Shown: positions 45,384-54,046 of the stretch, piece after piece
Layout of the letters: every line of letters begins with the position of its first letter
Position numbering within the stretch: the stretch's first letter is position 1
Assembly: GCF_002563655.1 (NCBI RefSeq)
Contig: NZ_PDIY01000001.1
Location: forward strand, 3,508,001 to 3,572,000
DNA: 64,000 nt
Reading direction: 5' to 3'
DNA from: Bacillus sp. es.034
GTDB lineage: Bacteria > Bacillota > Bacilli > Bacillales > Bacillaceae_B
The notes under the pieces: model-generated
What the model saw: only the letters and a program-made list of their open reading frames with translations
What the model was told of the DNA's origin: nothing
The model's database searches: none
Program-made: the position numbers and the translations under genes

Positions 45384-45454
45384 ACAGGGTTGACCCACTT
45401 AGACCGATTTCACAGTTAGTGAAGATATAAGGTCTATAGTTTGATCAACCCTGT
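45384..45454. terminator. Long nested hairpin between ylbJ and coaD
   Basis: ACAGGGTTGA pairs with TCAACCCTGT, AGACC with GGTCT, and TTCAC with GTGAA, giving one extended stem-loop of about 70 bases. On the minus strand it ends with TTTTT and so terminates coaD; it can also end ylbJ. Confidence 0.8.
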
Positions 45455-45458
45455 ATGG

Positions 45459-45962
<504 letters not shown>

Positions 45963-45973
45963 TTATCGTAACC

Positions 45974-46531
45974 TCAATTATTCTCCCTGGAAAATATCGA
46001 TATCCTGATGATTCCATAGGTCTCTTCCCTTACCTTTTTTAAGCTTCCCACTCTATCATCCAATGTTATTTCCGATCCATGCTCACACATGACGAAACCG
46101 CTTTCATTCAGAAGGTTATGTTCGTCGATGAATTCCAAGAGTTGTTGAAGCTTCTGCTGTTTGTAAGGAGGATCCAGGAATATATAATCAAAGACTATTT
46201 CTCTTTTTAGTATCGCCTTTAACGCTCTCGTGGCTTCATTTCGATATACTTCACTTTGGTCCATCAGATCACAGTCTTTAAGATTGGCCTTTACCGTTTG
46301 GAAAGCCTTCTGATCCCTGTCCACAAAGATGACGGAATCGAGTCCACGGCTTAATGCTTCAATGCCCAGACCGCCGCTTCCTGCAAACAAATCCAATCCT
46401 GTCCCTCCTTCAAAATAGGGACCCAACATATTAAATATCGATTCTTTCACCTTATCTGTTGTGGGCCTTGTTCCACTTCCAGGAACAGCCTTTAACGGCC
46501 TGCCCTTTAACGTACCTGATATGACTCTCAT
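45974..46531 (-). CDS. rsmD: 16S rRNA (guanine-966-N2)-methyltransferase
   Basis: SAM-dependent rRNA methyltransferase (185 aa). N-terminal MRVISGTLKGRPLKAVPG, SAM motif DLFAGSGGLGIEALSRG near residues 47-63, and catalytic DPPY near 120-123. The ATG at 46531 follows GGTGG by six bases; another ATG two codons earlier is possible. Corresponds to B. subtilis ylbH and is followed by coaD. Confidence 0.96.
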   Translation of the reverse strand: MRVISGTLKGRPLKAVPGSGTRPTTDKVKESIFNMLGPYFEGGTGLDLFAGSGGLGIEALSRGLDSVIFVDRDQKAFQTVKANLKDCDLMDQSEVYRNEATRALKAILKREIVFDYIFLDPPYKQQKLQQLLEFIDEHNLLNESGFVMCEHGSEITLDDRVGSLKKVREETYGIIRISIFSRENN

Positions 46532-46767
46532 AATCATCCACCATATATGTATTTTTTCCTCCCTATCCTATCATATCTCGACACATATCGCCACATTCAT
46601 AATTTGCATCAAAAATGTATAAAATCATTTTGATAGGTGATAATGAGAGTAACAGCATCCTAACTGATGTTGTTGCCAACCGCGGAGAAGACTTACGATT
46701 CCCCATAAGTTCTTCCTCCGGTTTCTCCTCTCCCTTTGCCTTCTTTCCAGAGATGGATATAGAAGGA

Positions 46768-46789
46768 CCCTGCAGAAAGTTCTGCAGGG
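46768..46789. terminator. Hairpin after the stalk-domain protein gene
   Basis: CCCTGCAGA-AAGT-TCTGCAGGG lies five bases past the stop at 46794. The best T-run (CTTTTT) is on the plus strand; on the minus strand it is TCCTTCT, so efficiency for that gene is uncertain. Confidence 0.6.
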
Positions 46790-46793
46790 CTTT

Positions 46794-48200
46794 TTACATT
46801 TCCTTTAAGATTTCGATTGCATTTTCCTTGTTCTTCACTTCCGCATTGAACAACTTTCCAAACCAGTGGGTATCCATATAGATGGTATCCCCTATACTTT
46901 GAACCGGCTTCCCCAGTAATCCGTAATTTTCTTCATTATAAATAAAATACTCTTCATTTATATAAAACCTTAAAGTATTTCCCTTTACAGTAGTGAAGTA
47001 TACGCCGGGCTGCAGTTCTTTCATTTCGATCCCCATGGCCTCGACTGCCTCAGGGAATTGAACATATTCCTTTTGCTGATAAGAAACGTATGATAGCTGA
47101 ATTGATTTCTGATTGACCATTATCGGCTTTATAGTCTTCAAAATAAGCAAAGGATGCTCATTTCCTTTCACACTGTCAGCAAAAAAAGAACTCTTGAACC
47201 CTGTCACGTTACTGACTGCATCATCCAACATGTTACGGTCTACGGTTTGGTTCCTCACCTTTTGTCTAAGATCATCCCACTCGGATGGGCTCAGACCCTC
47301 TTTTAACTGCTTGTATGCCCATGCCGGCTTGGCACCGTGTGGAGGCTCATTGAGCAGGATACTGACAACCAATTCCTTCAACCAGGCATCTTCATCCCTT
47401 GAGGACAAAGTTTGGTACAACAGGCTTTGCCTTATACTTTTCACATCTTCCCCGTAAGCATCATTCAACACGATGAGATGAGGGGACTTAAATGGTTTTA
47501 CCTTTTTAGAAATAAGGACAGTCACAAAGCCGTCAGCGGATCCGAGTGAATCCAGCTTATCAAAATTGACTGGATCCCCTTCCTCAGTCAATACCCTTAC
47601 TGTTCGCGATCCACTTTCTTTCAGCGATTCTTTTGTCCACACTAAATCTGAAGGGTCCCCTCTGCCACTGAAGAAGTAGTAATCGATATAATCCAGTTTT
47701 TTATGGTTTGAAGAAGGATACCCCGAAATCCATTTTCCGTTCCTTAAACTCTTTTCCGTTAACTCAATATCCGTTTTGAGGGTTGAAACCCCGGAAAGTA
47801 CAGGATACCAATTTCTTAATGGCACACTGTCAGCTTTCGCCGACTTCTTTAAGGAGTAAGATATGGTGATTTCCTGGGGATCCTGATTCAGGGTACTCAC
47901 ATAAAATTCACCGTTTTCTTTCGTCAAACAATTGTTTTCTTCTTTATCAATACAGGCAAAGCTCTCTGCCCCCGCTGGCCATTTGATCAGGAGTGGATCA
48001 GAAGGAATGCCCGATGGGAAGTGAATCGTCTGAGTCACATCAAACTCATCCTCTTTATGAATAATGGAATAAGCATGACTTACCTCAACAATACCCGACT
48101 CACCCGCACTCTCTGTCGTAAACCCCATCCATTGGAAGACGAGAATACCGGAACTAACCAGGATCATCAAAAAACCGAAAGTGAATACAAATCGTCTCAT
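46794..48200 (-). CDS. Uncharacterised exported protein with C-terminal stalk-like domain
   Basis: I do not recognise this 468-residue protein as a named family. It has an N-terminal signal or anchor helix (about residues 4-25) and then a beta-rich extracytoplasmic region (about 38-200). A mostly helical middle (about 245-345) contains DAWLKELVVSILLNEPP but no HExxH metal motif. The C-terminal 110 residues resemble a copper-amine-oxidase-N/stalk domain (YVQFPEAVEAMGIEMKEL and a closing GDTIYMDTHWFGKLFNAEVK). Stalk domains are common in secreted wall-associated proteins of bacilli. ATG start with CGGAGGTAAGGGTATAGT. It sits between ylbG and rsmD, where B. subtilis has no gene. Confidence 0.75.
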   Translation of the reverse strand: MRRFVFTFGFLMILVSSGILVFQWMGFTTESAGESGIVEVSHAYSIIHKEDEFDVTQTIHFPSGIPSDPLLIKWPAGAESFACIDKEENNCLTKENGEFYVSTLNQDPQEITISYSLKKSAKADSVPLRNWYPVLSGVSTLKTDIELTEKSLRNGKWISGYPSSNHKKLDYIDYYFFSGRGDPSDLVWTKESLKESGSRTVRVLTEEGDPVNFDKLDSLGSADGFVTVLISKKVKPFKSPHLIVLNDAYGEDVKSIRQSLLYQTLSSRDEDAWLKELVVSILLNEPPHGAKPAWAYKQLKEGLSPSEWDDLRQKVRNQTVDRNMLDDAVSNVTGFKSSFFADSVKGNEHPLLILKTIKPIMVNQKSIQLSYVSYQQKEYVQFPEAVEAMGIEMKELQPGVYFTTVKGNTLRFYINEEYFIYNEENYGLLGKPVQSIGDTIYMDTHWFGKLFNAEVKNKENAIEILKEM

Positions 48201-48393
48201 ACTATACCCTTACCTCCGTTTACTACTTAAAGAATAGCAGAAGTACAAGGATAATAGTGGTACATATTTGTGAAAAGACTATATTTTCAATAAAAAGCCT
48301 ATTGAGATGAACATAATTACCATCTTTACTTATGTCTTCAGTTTTGAAATAATAAGGAATTGATGAACTTGGTAAGAAAAGGGGAATAATACA

Positions 48394-48783
48394 ATGATTC
48401 AACGTTTTATTGAATTAGGAGAAGGTTATTCAGATATTTATGAGCTTTTGGAGCTTGCGAAAGCGAATGAAGAACGTTTACAGCATATGCTGGCATTCCA
48501 TACAATTGTGAAAGACCGCGCTGTCACTTCTTTGGCCCTTGTAATGAAACCGACGGAGCAAGGGAAATTCCAAGCCATTTATGTATGCAGGGAAGGCGTT
48601 CCCAATCCTAATATTACACCGAACCAGCGCTACTCTTTATTTGAGGAGACAGCTGAGAAGCTTGGCAGGGTGATCATTCAAATGGATGTTAAACCCTCGA
48701 CTCTATTTCCGGAGAATGCACTGTACTATCAGCATTTGATTGCCATTTTGAGGTTAAATCATTATATACTGCCTTTGCAATGA
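48394..48783 (+). CDS. Conserved Bacillales protein of unknown function (DUF7147-like)
   Basis: A soluble 129-residue protein (IQRFIELGEGYSDIYELLEL at its N-terminus) that I associate with a small Bacillales family next to ylbG, sometimes mislabelled methylthioribose kinase. No kinase motifs are visible. The ending LYYQHLIAILRLNHYILPLQ is helical. ATG start with AAAAGGGGAATAATACA. Convergent with ylbG, with the terminator shared in between. Confidence 0.7.
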   Translation: MIQRFIELGEGYSDIYELLELAKANEERLQHMLAFHTIVKDRAVTSLALVMKPTEQGKFQAIYVCREGVPNPNITPNQRYSLFEETAEKLGRVIIQMDVKPSTLFPENALYYQHLIAILRLNHYILPLQ

Positions 48784-48827
48784 CCGTCGCCCGTGCGGCT
48801 CAAACAGATAGTTCTGACAGTCCAATG

Positions 48828-48861
48828 AAAAAAGCTGCCAAAATAATATCCTTTGGCAGCC
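48828..48861 (-). terminator. Terminator after ylbG
   Basis: On the minus strand GGCTGCCAAA...TTTGGCAGCTTTTTT, starting about five bases after the ylbG stop. Confidence 0.88.
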
Positions 48862-48865
48862 ATTC

Positions 48866-49141
48866 TTAAAATCCCATTTTGTAATCGTATTCCTTCGCTT
48901 TATCAGGACGTGAATTTTCAAAGACGGACTTGATAAATGGCTTAAAGGAAGGGTCCACTCTCTTCACGTATGAATAAGCAGAGATTCTTTCCATCACTGC
49001 CTCTATTTCGTCCTGATTGCAATACAGCACAACATATTTCATTTTCTTCGATACATAGTGAACATTTCCAAACCGTCTAAGGGACTTGGCATGCTTCAAG
49101 CTATGTAACCAAACAACTAAACCTTGTCTTTCTGTTAACAT
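48866..49141 (-). CDS. ylbG: DUF2129 family protein YlbG
   Basis: Small soluble protein (91 aa) with the YlbG signature: [20 protein letters not shown] near residues 5-24, then [15 protein letters not shown] near 28-42 and [19 protein letters not shown] near 59-77. Function unknown. Its gene neighbours ylbF in nearly all bacilli. ATG start after AGAGGGGAAACTAT. Confidence 0.92.
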   Translation of the reverse strand: MLTERQGLVVWLHSLKHAKSLRRFGNVHYVSKKMKYVVLYCNQDEIEAVMERISAYSYVKRVDPSFKPFIKSVFENSRPDKAKEYDYKMGF

Positions 49142-49276
49142 ATAGTTTCCCCTCTAGGAATCACTTTTTTTTAAGTCTAGCATAATAGCGTGTGGGTAAG
49201 CAATAAGTAATGGTATGATCTTTCCTTAAATGGAGTGGAAAGTAAATTGTGCATATCGAGAGAACGGAGGGCATAC

Positions 49277-49591
49277 ATGGACTTGAATGTGATTTGGGAC
49301 TATTTCATTGAACACCTGAAGGAAGAGGACGGAATTGAAGAAGCACAAGTAAAATGGAGTGCCGGCATTCCATTCATTTATATCCGATCAAAGAAACCGA
49401 AAGATGACATCGAATACTGCATCATGAAATGGTCGGCTAAAGCCATGCGTGGAAAGAGACTGCATTCTGATACTATTTTTTTCAGGGAAGAAGAATCTTT
49501 ATATGTGTATCGCCACCGGTTCTTTGTTCCCCAGGAAAAAATGTTTTGCTGTGGGAATCTCTGTGTGGATTGTGTGCGGTTAAAACAATAG
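49277..49591 (+). CDS. Conserved hypothetical protein with C-terminal Cys cluster
   Basis: Unrecognised soluble protein of 104 aa. The body is an alpha/beta stretch (DLNVIWDYFIEHLKEEDGIE, KWSAGIPFIYIRS). It closes with a cysteine cluster C91, C92, C96 and C99 in FCCGNLCVDCVRL, typical of a metal or iron-sulfur site. The ATG at 49277 follows GGAGGGCATAC; an in-frame ATG at 49235 lacks a site. It lies between ylbG and ylbF and is convergent with ylbF, which also ends in a cysteine cluster. Function unknown; the shared metal chemistry is suggestive only. Confidence 0.78.
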   Translation: MDLNVIWDYFIEHLKEEDGIEEAQVKWSAGIPFIYIRSKKPKDDIEYCIMKWSAKAMRGKRLHSDTIFFREEESLYVYRHRFFVPQEKMFCCGNLCVDCVRLKQ

Positions 49592-49613
49592 GTGAAACCT
49601 AATTGAAATAAAA

Positions 49614-49644
49614 GAAAGAGCAGACCTATTCAGTCCGCTCTTTC
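49614..49644. terminator. Bidirectional terminator between the Cys-cluster gene and ylbF
   Basis: GAAAGAGCAGACC...AGTCCGCTCTTTC-type hairpin with A-rich and T-rich flanks on both sides. Confidence 0.85.
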
Positions 49645-49658
49645 TTTTGTTTGTTTTG

Positions 49659-50105
49659 TCACGCCGAACAACCGCAGCTTCCACCTGAACCACAGCCCCC
49701 TCCGCAGGATCCCCCACTTGAGAAGAAAGGATTTCCTGAAGGAACCTTCACATTTTTAGAGACGGAATGTCCGATCACAAGGCTCACCTGATCAAGGAGA
49801 TCCTGCAACTCGTTTTCGGCTCTGCGGAATTCTGCCACATTCTCATCAAGATCCATCTCCCGCTTAACTTCCCGGATTTCTTTCATGATGGTTTTGTAGT
49901 CAGGATGGTATCTGCCAAAACGTTGTACTTCTTCGTAACTCTCTTTCATCCGTGAAAAGGTCTGGACCTTTCGCTGGGTTTCAGAATTGTTACGCAGTTT
50001 ATATAAAGACTTACGATAATTCTCTGCCACATCAGATTCCAGTATCCACTGAGATAATTCGTCAGCTGAATCCAATATTTCCATTCTTTCAATAGTAGCA
50101 AGCAT
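49659..50105 (-). CDS. ylbF: YlbF, subunit of the RicAFT (Y-) complex
   Basis: Helical DUF964/YlbF-YmcA family protein (148 aa). In B. subtilis it forms a complex with YmcA and YaaT that binds two [4Fe-4S] clusters and directs RNase Y maturation of mRNAs; it is needed for competence, biofilm and sporulation. Long helices run from residue 6 to about 110. The glycine-rich tail SCGGGCGSGGSCGCSA carries C134, C138, C144 and C146, matching the cluster-ligating tail. The ATG at 50105 follows GGAGGTGGGCGTT. Confidence 0.95.
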   Translation of the reverse strand: MLATIERMEILDSADELSQWILESDVAENYRKSLYKLRNNSETQRKVQTFSRMKESYEEVQRFGRYHPDYKTIMKEIREVKREMDLDENVAEFRRAENELQDLLDQVSLVIGHSVSKNVKVPSGNPFFSSGGSCGGGCGSGGSCGCSA

Positions 50106-50205
50106 AACGCCCACCTCCGTAACGATATTTTAACATGTTTTTCGGAAGGAAGCGAATAGGCAAATTCGATATTTTAAAATCCCATGGCGCGGAATAAAAA
50201 TAAAA

Positions 50206-50226
50206 CACCGCCGAAATGTGGCGGTG
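50206..50226 (-). terminator. Terminator after the lipoprotein gene
   Basis: On the minus strand CACCGCC-ACATTTC-GGCGGTG is followed by TTTTATTTTTATT. Confidence 0.88.
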
Positions 50227-50240
50227 AAGTTCTAAAACCC

Positions 50241-50633
50241 TTATTGAATTGTCACATAAAATTGTTCCTTCATCCCAAATGATTGGTTGTTTTTCCCAAC
50301 AATTTCAACATTCAAAAGGTGCACACCTTTAGGTAATCCTTTAATGACAAAGGCAGCCGTATGATATTCTTTATACAGATTCCCAGTATTGGACCTGACA
50401 ATGATTTTTCCCTTTTTCGCGCCCTTTTTTTCTGTTGTGAATGTAACACCTGGCACTATGCACTCTATATACACTTGATTTCCCTGAACCATATGTTTGA
50501 TGGAAACAGTCTTTTGCTCTCGATTGGCCGCCTCCACCTTTTTAGCGAACGAGAAGCTTTCCGGCTCAGGCATCTTTTCCTTACAACCGCTTAATACTAG
50601 TAAAGCGAAGGCTAACATGATCATTTTCTTCAT
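50241..50633 (-). CDS. Putative lipoprotein of unknown function
   Basis: Exported protein of 130 aa with a lipoprotein signal peptide: MKKMIMLAFALLVLSGCKEK, lipobox LSGC with lipidated C17. The mature part is a small beta-rich domain (VYIECIVPGVTF, AAFVIKGLPKGVHLLNVEIV) resembling an immunoglobulin-like fold. I do not recognise the family. ATG start after AAGGAGTGGTGTAAACG. Monocistronic, between ylbF and ylbE. Confidence 0.8.
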   Translation of the reverse strand: MKKMIMLAFALLVLSGCKEKMPEPESFSFAKKVEAANREQKTVSIKHMVQGNQVYIECIVPGVTFTTEKKGAKKGKIIVRSNTGNLYKEYHTAAFVIKGLPKGVHLLNVEIVGKNNQSFGMKEQFYVTIQ

Positions 50634-50725
50634 CGTTTACACCACTCCTTACCTATAGCCTTGCCCTATCGATCCTTTTTTTACTCAAATATTGATGGTC
50701 AAAATGAAGACAAAAAAATAGCACC

Positions 50726-50968
50726 TTAATTGTCGGCACTATTCATTGATTGAAACATACTGATCATCATGGAAGCCATCTGGACTCCATTCGAAAATTT
50801 TTGAACCCTGTGTGGAATCGTTTTTTGAAAATGATTGATGGATGCAATTTCAAATTTTTCTAATTCATTAGGGTTTCGTGAAAGGGTACGGTACCACTGG
50901 GGTTGATCCCTGAGGAATAATTTCAGGTCTTCCTTACCATAAATATATTCAATGATGTCCGGTCTCAT
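50726..50968 (-). CDS. ylbE: YlbE-like protein
   Basis: Small helical protein (80 aa) with the family signature RPDIIEYIYGKEDLKLFLRD at residues 2-21 and QPQWYRTLSRNP near 22-33. Function unknown; sporulation-linked through its partner ylbD, the coat protein gene 10 bases upstream. ATG start with TTAGGGGGTAACAT. Confidence 0.9.
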   Translation of the reverse strand: MRPDIIEYIYGKEDLKLFLRDQPQWYRTLSRNPNELEKFEIASINHFQKTIPHRVQKFSNGVQMASMMISMFQSMNSADN

Positions 50969-50978
50969 ATGTTACCCC

Positions 50979-51401
50979 CTAATCTTTTCGGAAAGAAAAG
51001 GGATGGGAAGGTTTGGATGGAGCTTCCGTTTTGGTCGCTGTCCCAGATCCCCTATTGTTACCTGATTGAAATTGACTGAGAACTCCCTGGACTGTCCCAA
51101 GTGCTTCACTTAAGCTGTTGATATGCTGCTGCAATTGATTAGCGTCCATTTTCTTTACCATTTCTCCCACCTGGTCCATCCACCCTCCTTTACTTTCGGA
51201 ATTGGTTGAAGTCTTTTCATTTTCTTTCGCTGACTCTGTCCTGTATTTATCCCACCTTGTGTCATCTTCCCCAAGCAAATACCAGTCTTCAAAGAGATCC
51301 TGCCAATTAGCATCGCCGTTTCGTACATCCTTTATGATTTTCGGATGCTTTTTCACAAAACCTTTAAATTCTTTGACTTTAGGGTGTAATGATTTCCCCA
51401 T
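50979..51401 (-). CDS. ylbD: Spore coat protein YlbD
   Basis: Coat-associated protein (140 aa) of the YlbD family. N-terminal LHPKVKEFKGFVKKHPKIIK near residues 5-24 and WQDLFEDWYLLGEDD near 33-47, then a polar linker and a helical segment (about 75-110) ending in a Ser/Gly-rich tail. Its B. subtilis counterpart is listed as a putative inner-coat component. ATG start after TGGAGGTGTTCATATT. Operon with ylbE. Confidence 0.9.
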   Translation of the reverse strand: MGKSLHPKVKEFKGFVKKHPKIIKDVRNGDANWQDLFEDWYLLGEDDTRWDKYRTESAKENEKTSTNSESKGGWMDQVGEMVKKMDANQLQQHINSLSEALGTVQGVLSQFQSGNNRGSGTATKTEAPSKPSHPFSFRKD

Positions 51402-51563
51402 AATATGAACACCTCCATTACAGGCTTCTACCTACTATACTTTATGAAAAGTTGAAAAGAATGGTGATACATTCCTTTTTGTAGTAATATTTACATGTAA
51501 TTGCCCATTGGTTTTCCCAACAGTTCAGTGCTGACTGTGAATACTTTTAAAGGATGTTTAAAC

Positions 51564-52052
51564 ATGAGAGAACAGGTACAGAATTTATTTAATGAATGTA
51601 TGACAGGAGCTGACGATGAAGATCTCCTGATTATGAAACAGCTGCTCGAAGGTATACAACGAAAGAAAAAAAGTGAAAATGGCTCAATCATAGGCGGGAT
51701 CTTCGCCATGGACAGGAAAATGGCGGACGGGAACTTAGAGGTGAGCATCCCAATCACTCCCGTTACACATAACTCGCTTAAAATTGTACATGGTGGTGTA
51801 ACCGCTACCCTCGTGGATACAGCTATGGGCACCTTAGCGAACATGATGCTTCCCGAAGGATATGGTGCAGTGACGACAAACTTAAATGTCCATTACCTGG
51901 CACCCGGTGTAGGTGAACACCTGACTGCCCATGCGACAATCGTTCATCAAGGAAGCAAAACGATAGTAGTGGACGGTAAGGTGGTAAGTTCTGACGGAAA
52001 AATCGTAGCTCACTCAACCGGTTCCTTTTTTATTTTCAAAAAGAATAAATAA
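51564..52052 (+). CDS. PaaI family hot-dog thioesterase
   Basis: Hot-dog fold acyl-CoA thioesterase-like protein (162 aa). The PaaI signature HNSLKIVHGGVTATLVDTAM near residues 70-89 contains the catalytic-type HGG...D, followed by NLNVHYLAPG near 107-116. It probably hydrolyses an acyl- or aryl-CoA; the substrate is unknown. ATG start with AAAGGATGTTTAAAC. Inserted between ylbD and ylbC on the opposite strand. Confidence 0.88.
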   Translation: MREQVQNLFNECMTGADDEDLLIMKQLLEGIQRKKKSENGSIIGGIFAMDRKMADGNLEVSIPITPVTHNSLKIVHGGVTATLVDTAMGTLANMMLPEGYGAVTTNLNVHYLAPGVGEHLTAHATIVHQGSKTIVVDGKVVSSDGKIVAHSTGSFFIFKKNK

Positions 52053-52055
52053 TAA

Positions 52056-52084
52056 AGGTGGGTTCTCCGTTCTGGAGAATCCAC
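52056..52084. terminator. Bidirectional terminator between the thioesterase gene and ylbC
   Basis: GGTGGGTTCTCC-GTTCT-GGAGAATCCACC with A-rich and T-rich flanks. Confidence 0.88.
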
Positions 52085-52088
52085 CTCT

Positions 52089-53153
52089 TTATTCTTCTTC
52101 TTCTATTTTCTCTATAAAATTTTGGGTATAAAATCGCTTGTAAACACCAACGCCAAGATGGGTGAAATTCTTCTCCAGCAGGATCTTCCTGTGACCTTCA
52201 GAATTGAGCCAGCCATGCACGGCTTCCGGGGCATCCATATACTGGGACGCGATGTTTTCACCTGCTGTCTTAAAACGCACATCGCCTTGTTCCAAGCGCT
52301 GAGTGAGATCCCCAAGGGTAGGGGAATCATGGGAGAAGTAATCCTCCTCATACATTTCTTTACTATGTCCCCTGGCGATCTCCGCCGTTTCCTCATCCCA
52401 CTCGAGAGATTCTTCATCATATTGATGTCTGATTACATTCGTAATATCAAATATCTGTTGCTCACTTGCTGTATTCACCTTATCCCATTCATCTTCACTC
52501 GGTTCCGTTTCCTCAGCCAATTCACCACGATACATCATTTCATACGGATGCATCTCGATCAACGTGCGGCTATCCAGAAATCGGATGCTCGTCAGTCGGC
52601 TTGTGATTTTATCCAAATAAAGCTGGGCATAGATATTTCCGAGAGGTACGAGAAGACGTGTATTCAAATCTTCTTCATTCAATTCAAATTGATAAGCTCC
52701 TGAATCATCGTTCACAACGATTTCGGATTCGACAATGGTAAAACGATAAATATCTTCCAAACGTTGTCCAAGCTTATAAGGTGCCACATCCACTTGATTC
52801 CCGATGGCATATAGGGTAACCACCTTATGATTGACAACTCCCATTTGTATGTATTGTTTAGTTGAAATCGGAAAAACCCACCAATCATATCCGTATGGAC
52901 TGGGTTCGACTCTTTCCGGGTCCCCAAATGCTTCCTTTACCATTTTCGTACTTTTGCCTATCCAGGTGGATAAGCCTGAAGCCGGTCTTTCCCCGGGTGT
53001 CCCAAGAGATTGATTCACCTGGTTCTCTTTGTCTTCCTTAAGAGTCTGGGTTTCTGGTCCCTTTAATGGCTTGTTTTCCTGCTTTTGACCTTGATAAATA
53101 CCAATAATTAAAATAATGACAAATATGATCAAAACACGTAAAACGGTTTTCAG
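52089..53153 (-). CDS. ylbC: CAP/SCP domain protein YlbC
   Basis: Membrane-anchored extracytoplasmic protein (354 aa from a CTG start). An N-terminal helix (about residues 6-22), a polar linker, and a CAP-associated N-terminal domain (about 60-225) precede a C-terminal CAP domain. The latter holds ARGHSKEMYEEDYFSHDSP near 260-278, GENIAS near 300 and GHRKILL near 319. The CTG at 53153 is seven bases after GGAGGGGAG and gives a basic lead (KTVLRV) before the helix; the first TTG, at 53132, lies too far from any site and removes that lead. Function unknown. Confidence 0.87.
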   Translation of the reverse strand: MKTVLRVLIIFVIILIIGIYQGQKQENKPLKGPETQTLKEDKENQVNQSLGTPGERPASGLSTWIGKSTKMVKEAFGDPERVEPSPYGYDWWVFPISTKQYIQMGVVNHKVVTLYAIGNQVDVAPYKLGQRLEDIYRFTIVESEIVVNDDSGAYQFELNEEDLNTRLLVPLGNIYAQLYLDKITSRLTSIRFLDSRTLIEMHPYEMMYRGELAEETEPSEDEWDKVNTASEQQIFDITNVIRHQYDEESLEWDEETAEIARGHSKEMYEEDYFSHDSPTLGDLTQRLEQGDVRFKTAGENIASQYMDAPEAVHGWLNSEGHRKILLEKNFTHLGVGVYKRFYTQNFIEKIEEEE

Positions 53154-53309
53154 GATCTCCCCTCCTCTCTTTTACCATGAAGAAATAGGTCAACGTTACT
53201 ATGAATAGTATACACTAATGCTGATTATAAAATTGTGTCTACCATAAAGAATAGCATATTTTTACCCGTACTAAAACTGACGTACTCTTTCAATCTTTTC
53301 ACACTAAAA

Positions 53310-53346
53310 AAAGGATGGTCATTGTTTGTCAACATGACCATCCTTT
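53310..53346 (-). terminator. Terminator after ylbB
   Basis: On the minus strand AAAGGATGGTCATG...CATTGACCATCC-type arms followed by seven T, just after the ylbB stop. Confidence 0.9.
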
Positions 53347-53349
53347 AGC

Positions 53350-53784
53350 CTAAAAGGGTTTATTACTAAAGTCCGATTCCGAGATATTCTCCAGTGCCAC
53401 ATACGCTTCTTCTCCAAACGATTCCCTTATGGCAAGATCGCCTAAGGAAATCATTCCAATCAATCTCTCCCCTTCAACTACAGGGAGCCTCCTGATTTGA
53501 TTTTCAGCCATTATGTGGGCAGCTTCCTCGACTGAGGTTTCCGGCCCAGCAGTGATGAGGTGTTTACTCATGATATCCTCTACCTTTGAAGAAGCAGGAT
53601 GCTTTTCTGCAATACAACGGAGGACGATATCCCGGTCCGTCATCACTCCCACTATTTTTTCCCCATCCACAATGGGAATGGAACCAATATTATATTCTTT
53701 CATTTTAAGAGCCACCTCATATACATTGTCGAGTAATGTACAGGTCTCAACATCCTTCGTCATTATATCCTTGATTTGGGTCAT
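53350..53784 (-). CDS. ylbB: CBS domain pair protein YlbB
   Basis: Cytoplasmic protein (144 aa) made of two CBS motifs (about residues 8-60 and 72-127), each with a GxxSIPIVDxxxxVGVMTDRD-type stretch (IVDGEKIVGVMTDRDIVLR and RRLPVVEGERLIGMISLGDL). CBS pairs bind adenine nucleotides and act as sensors. No catalytic domain is attached, so the target is unknown. The ATG at 53784 has AAGGAGGAATAAG upstream. Confidence 0.92.
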   Translation of the reverse strand: MTQIKDIMTKDVETCTLLDNVYEVALKMKEYNIGSIPIVDGEKIVGVMTDRDIVLRCIAEKHPASSKVEDIMSKHLITAGPETSVEEAAHIMAENQIRRLPVVEGERLIGMISLGDLAIRESFGEEAYVALENISESDFSNKPF

Positions 53785-54046
53785 CTTATTCCTCCTTGTA
53801 TTCAAGACAATTCATTTCCTATTTTCCGGCTTTAACAGGAAAGATATTCACATTTTTAAAAATCACCCAATTCAAATGATTCAAGACATTGCAAGATAAA
53901 GTTTTTTCCACTATTATTAAGAATGAGAATTACCGCATTTAGTATCAATGTACATACACCGATATAAATGCTTCTAAGATACGGACAGCATGGGGATAAC
54001 AAAGTATCTGTCATACTCATGCAAGCCAATATAGGAGGAAAATATT

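Noticed and set aside
46615..46881. A plus-strand open frame of 88 codons between rsmD and the stalk-domain gene
   Set aside because: It runs through a terminator hairpin into the antisense of a real gene and has no ribosome binding site.
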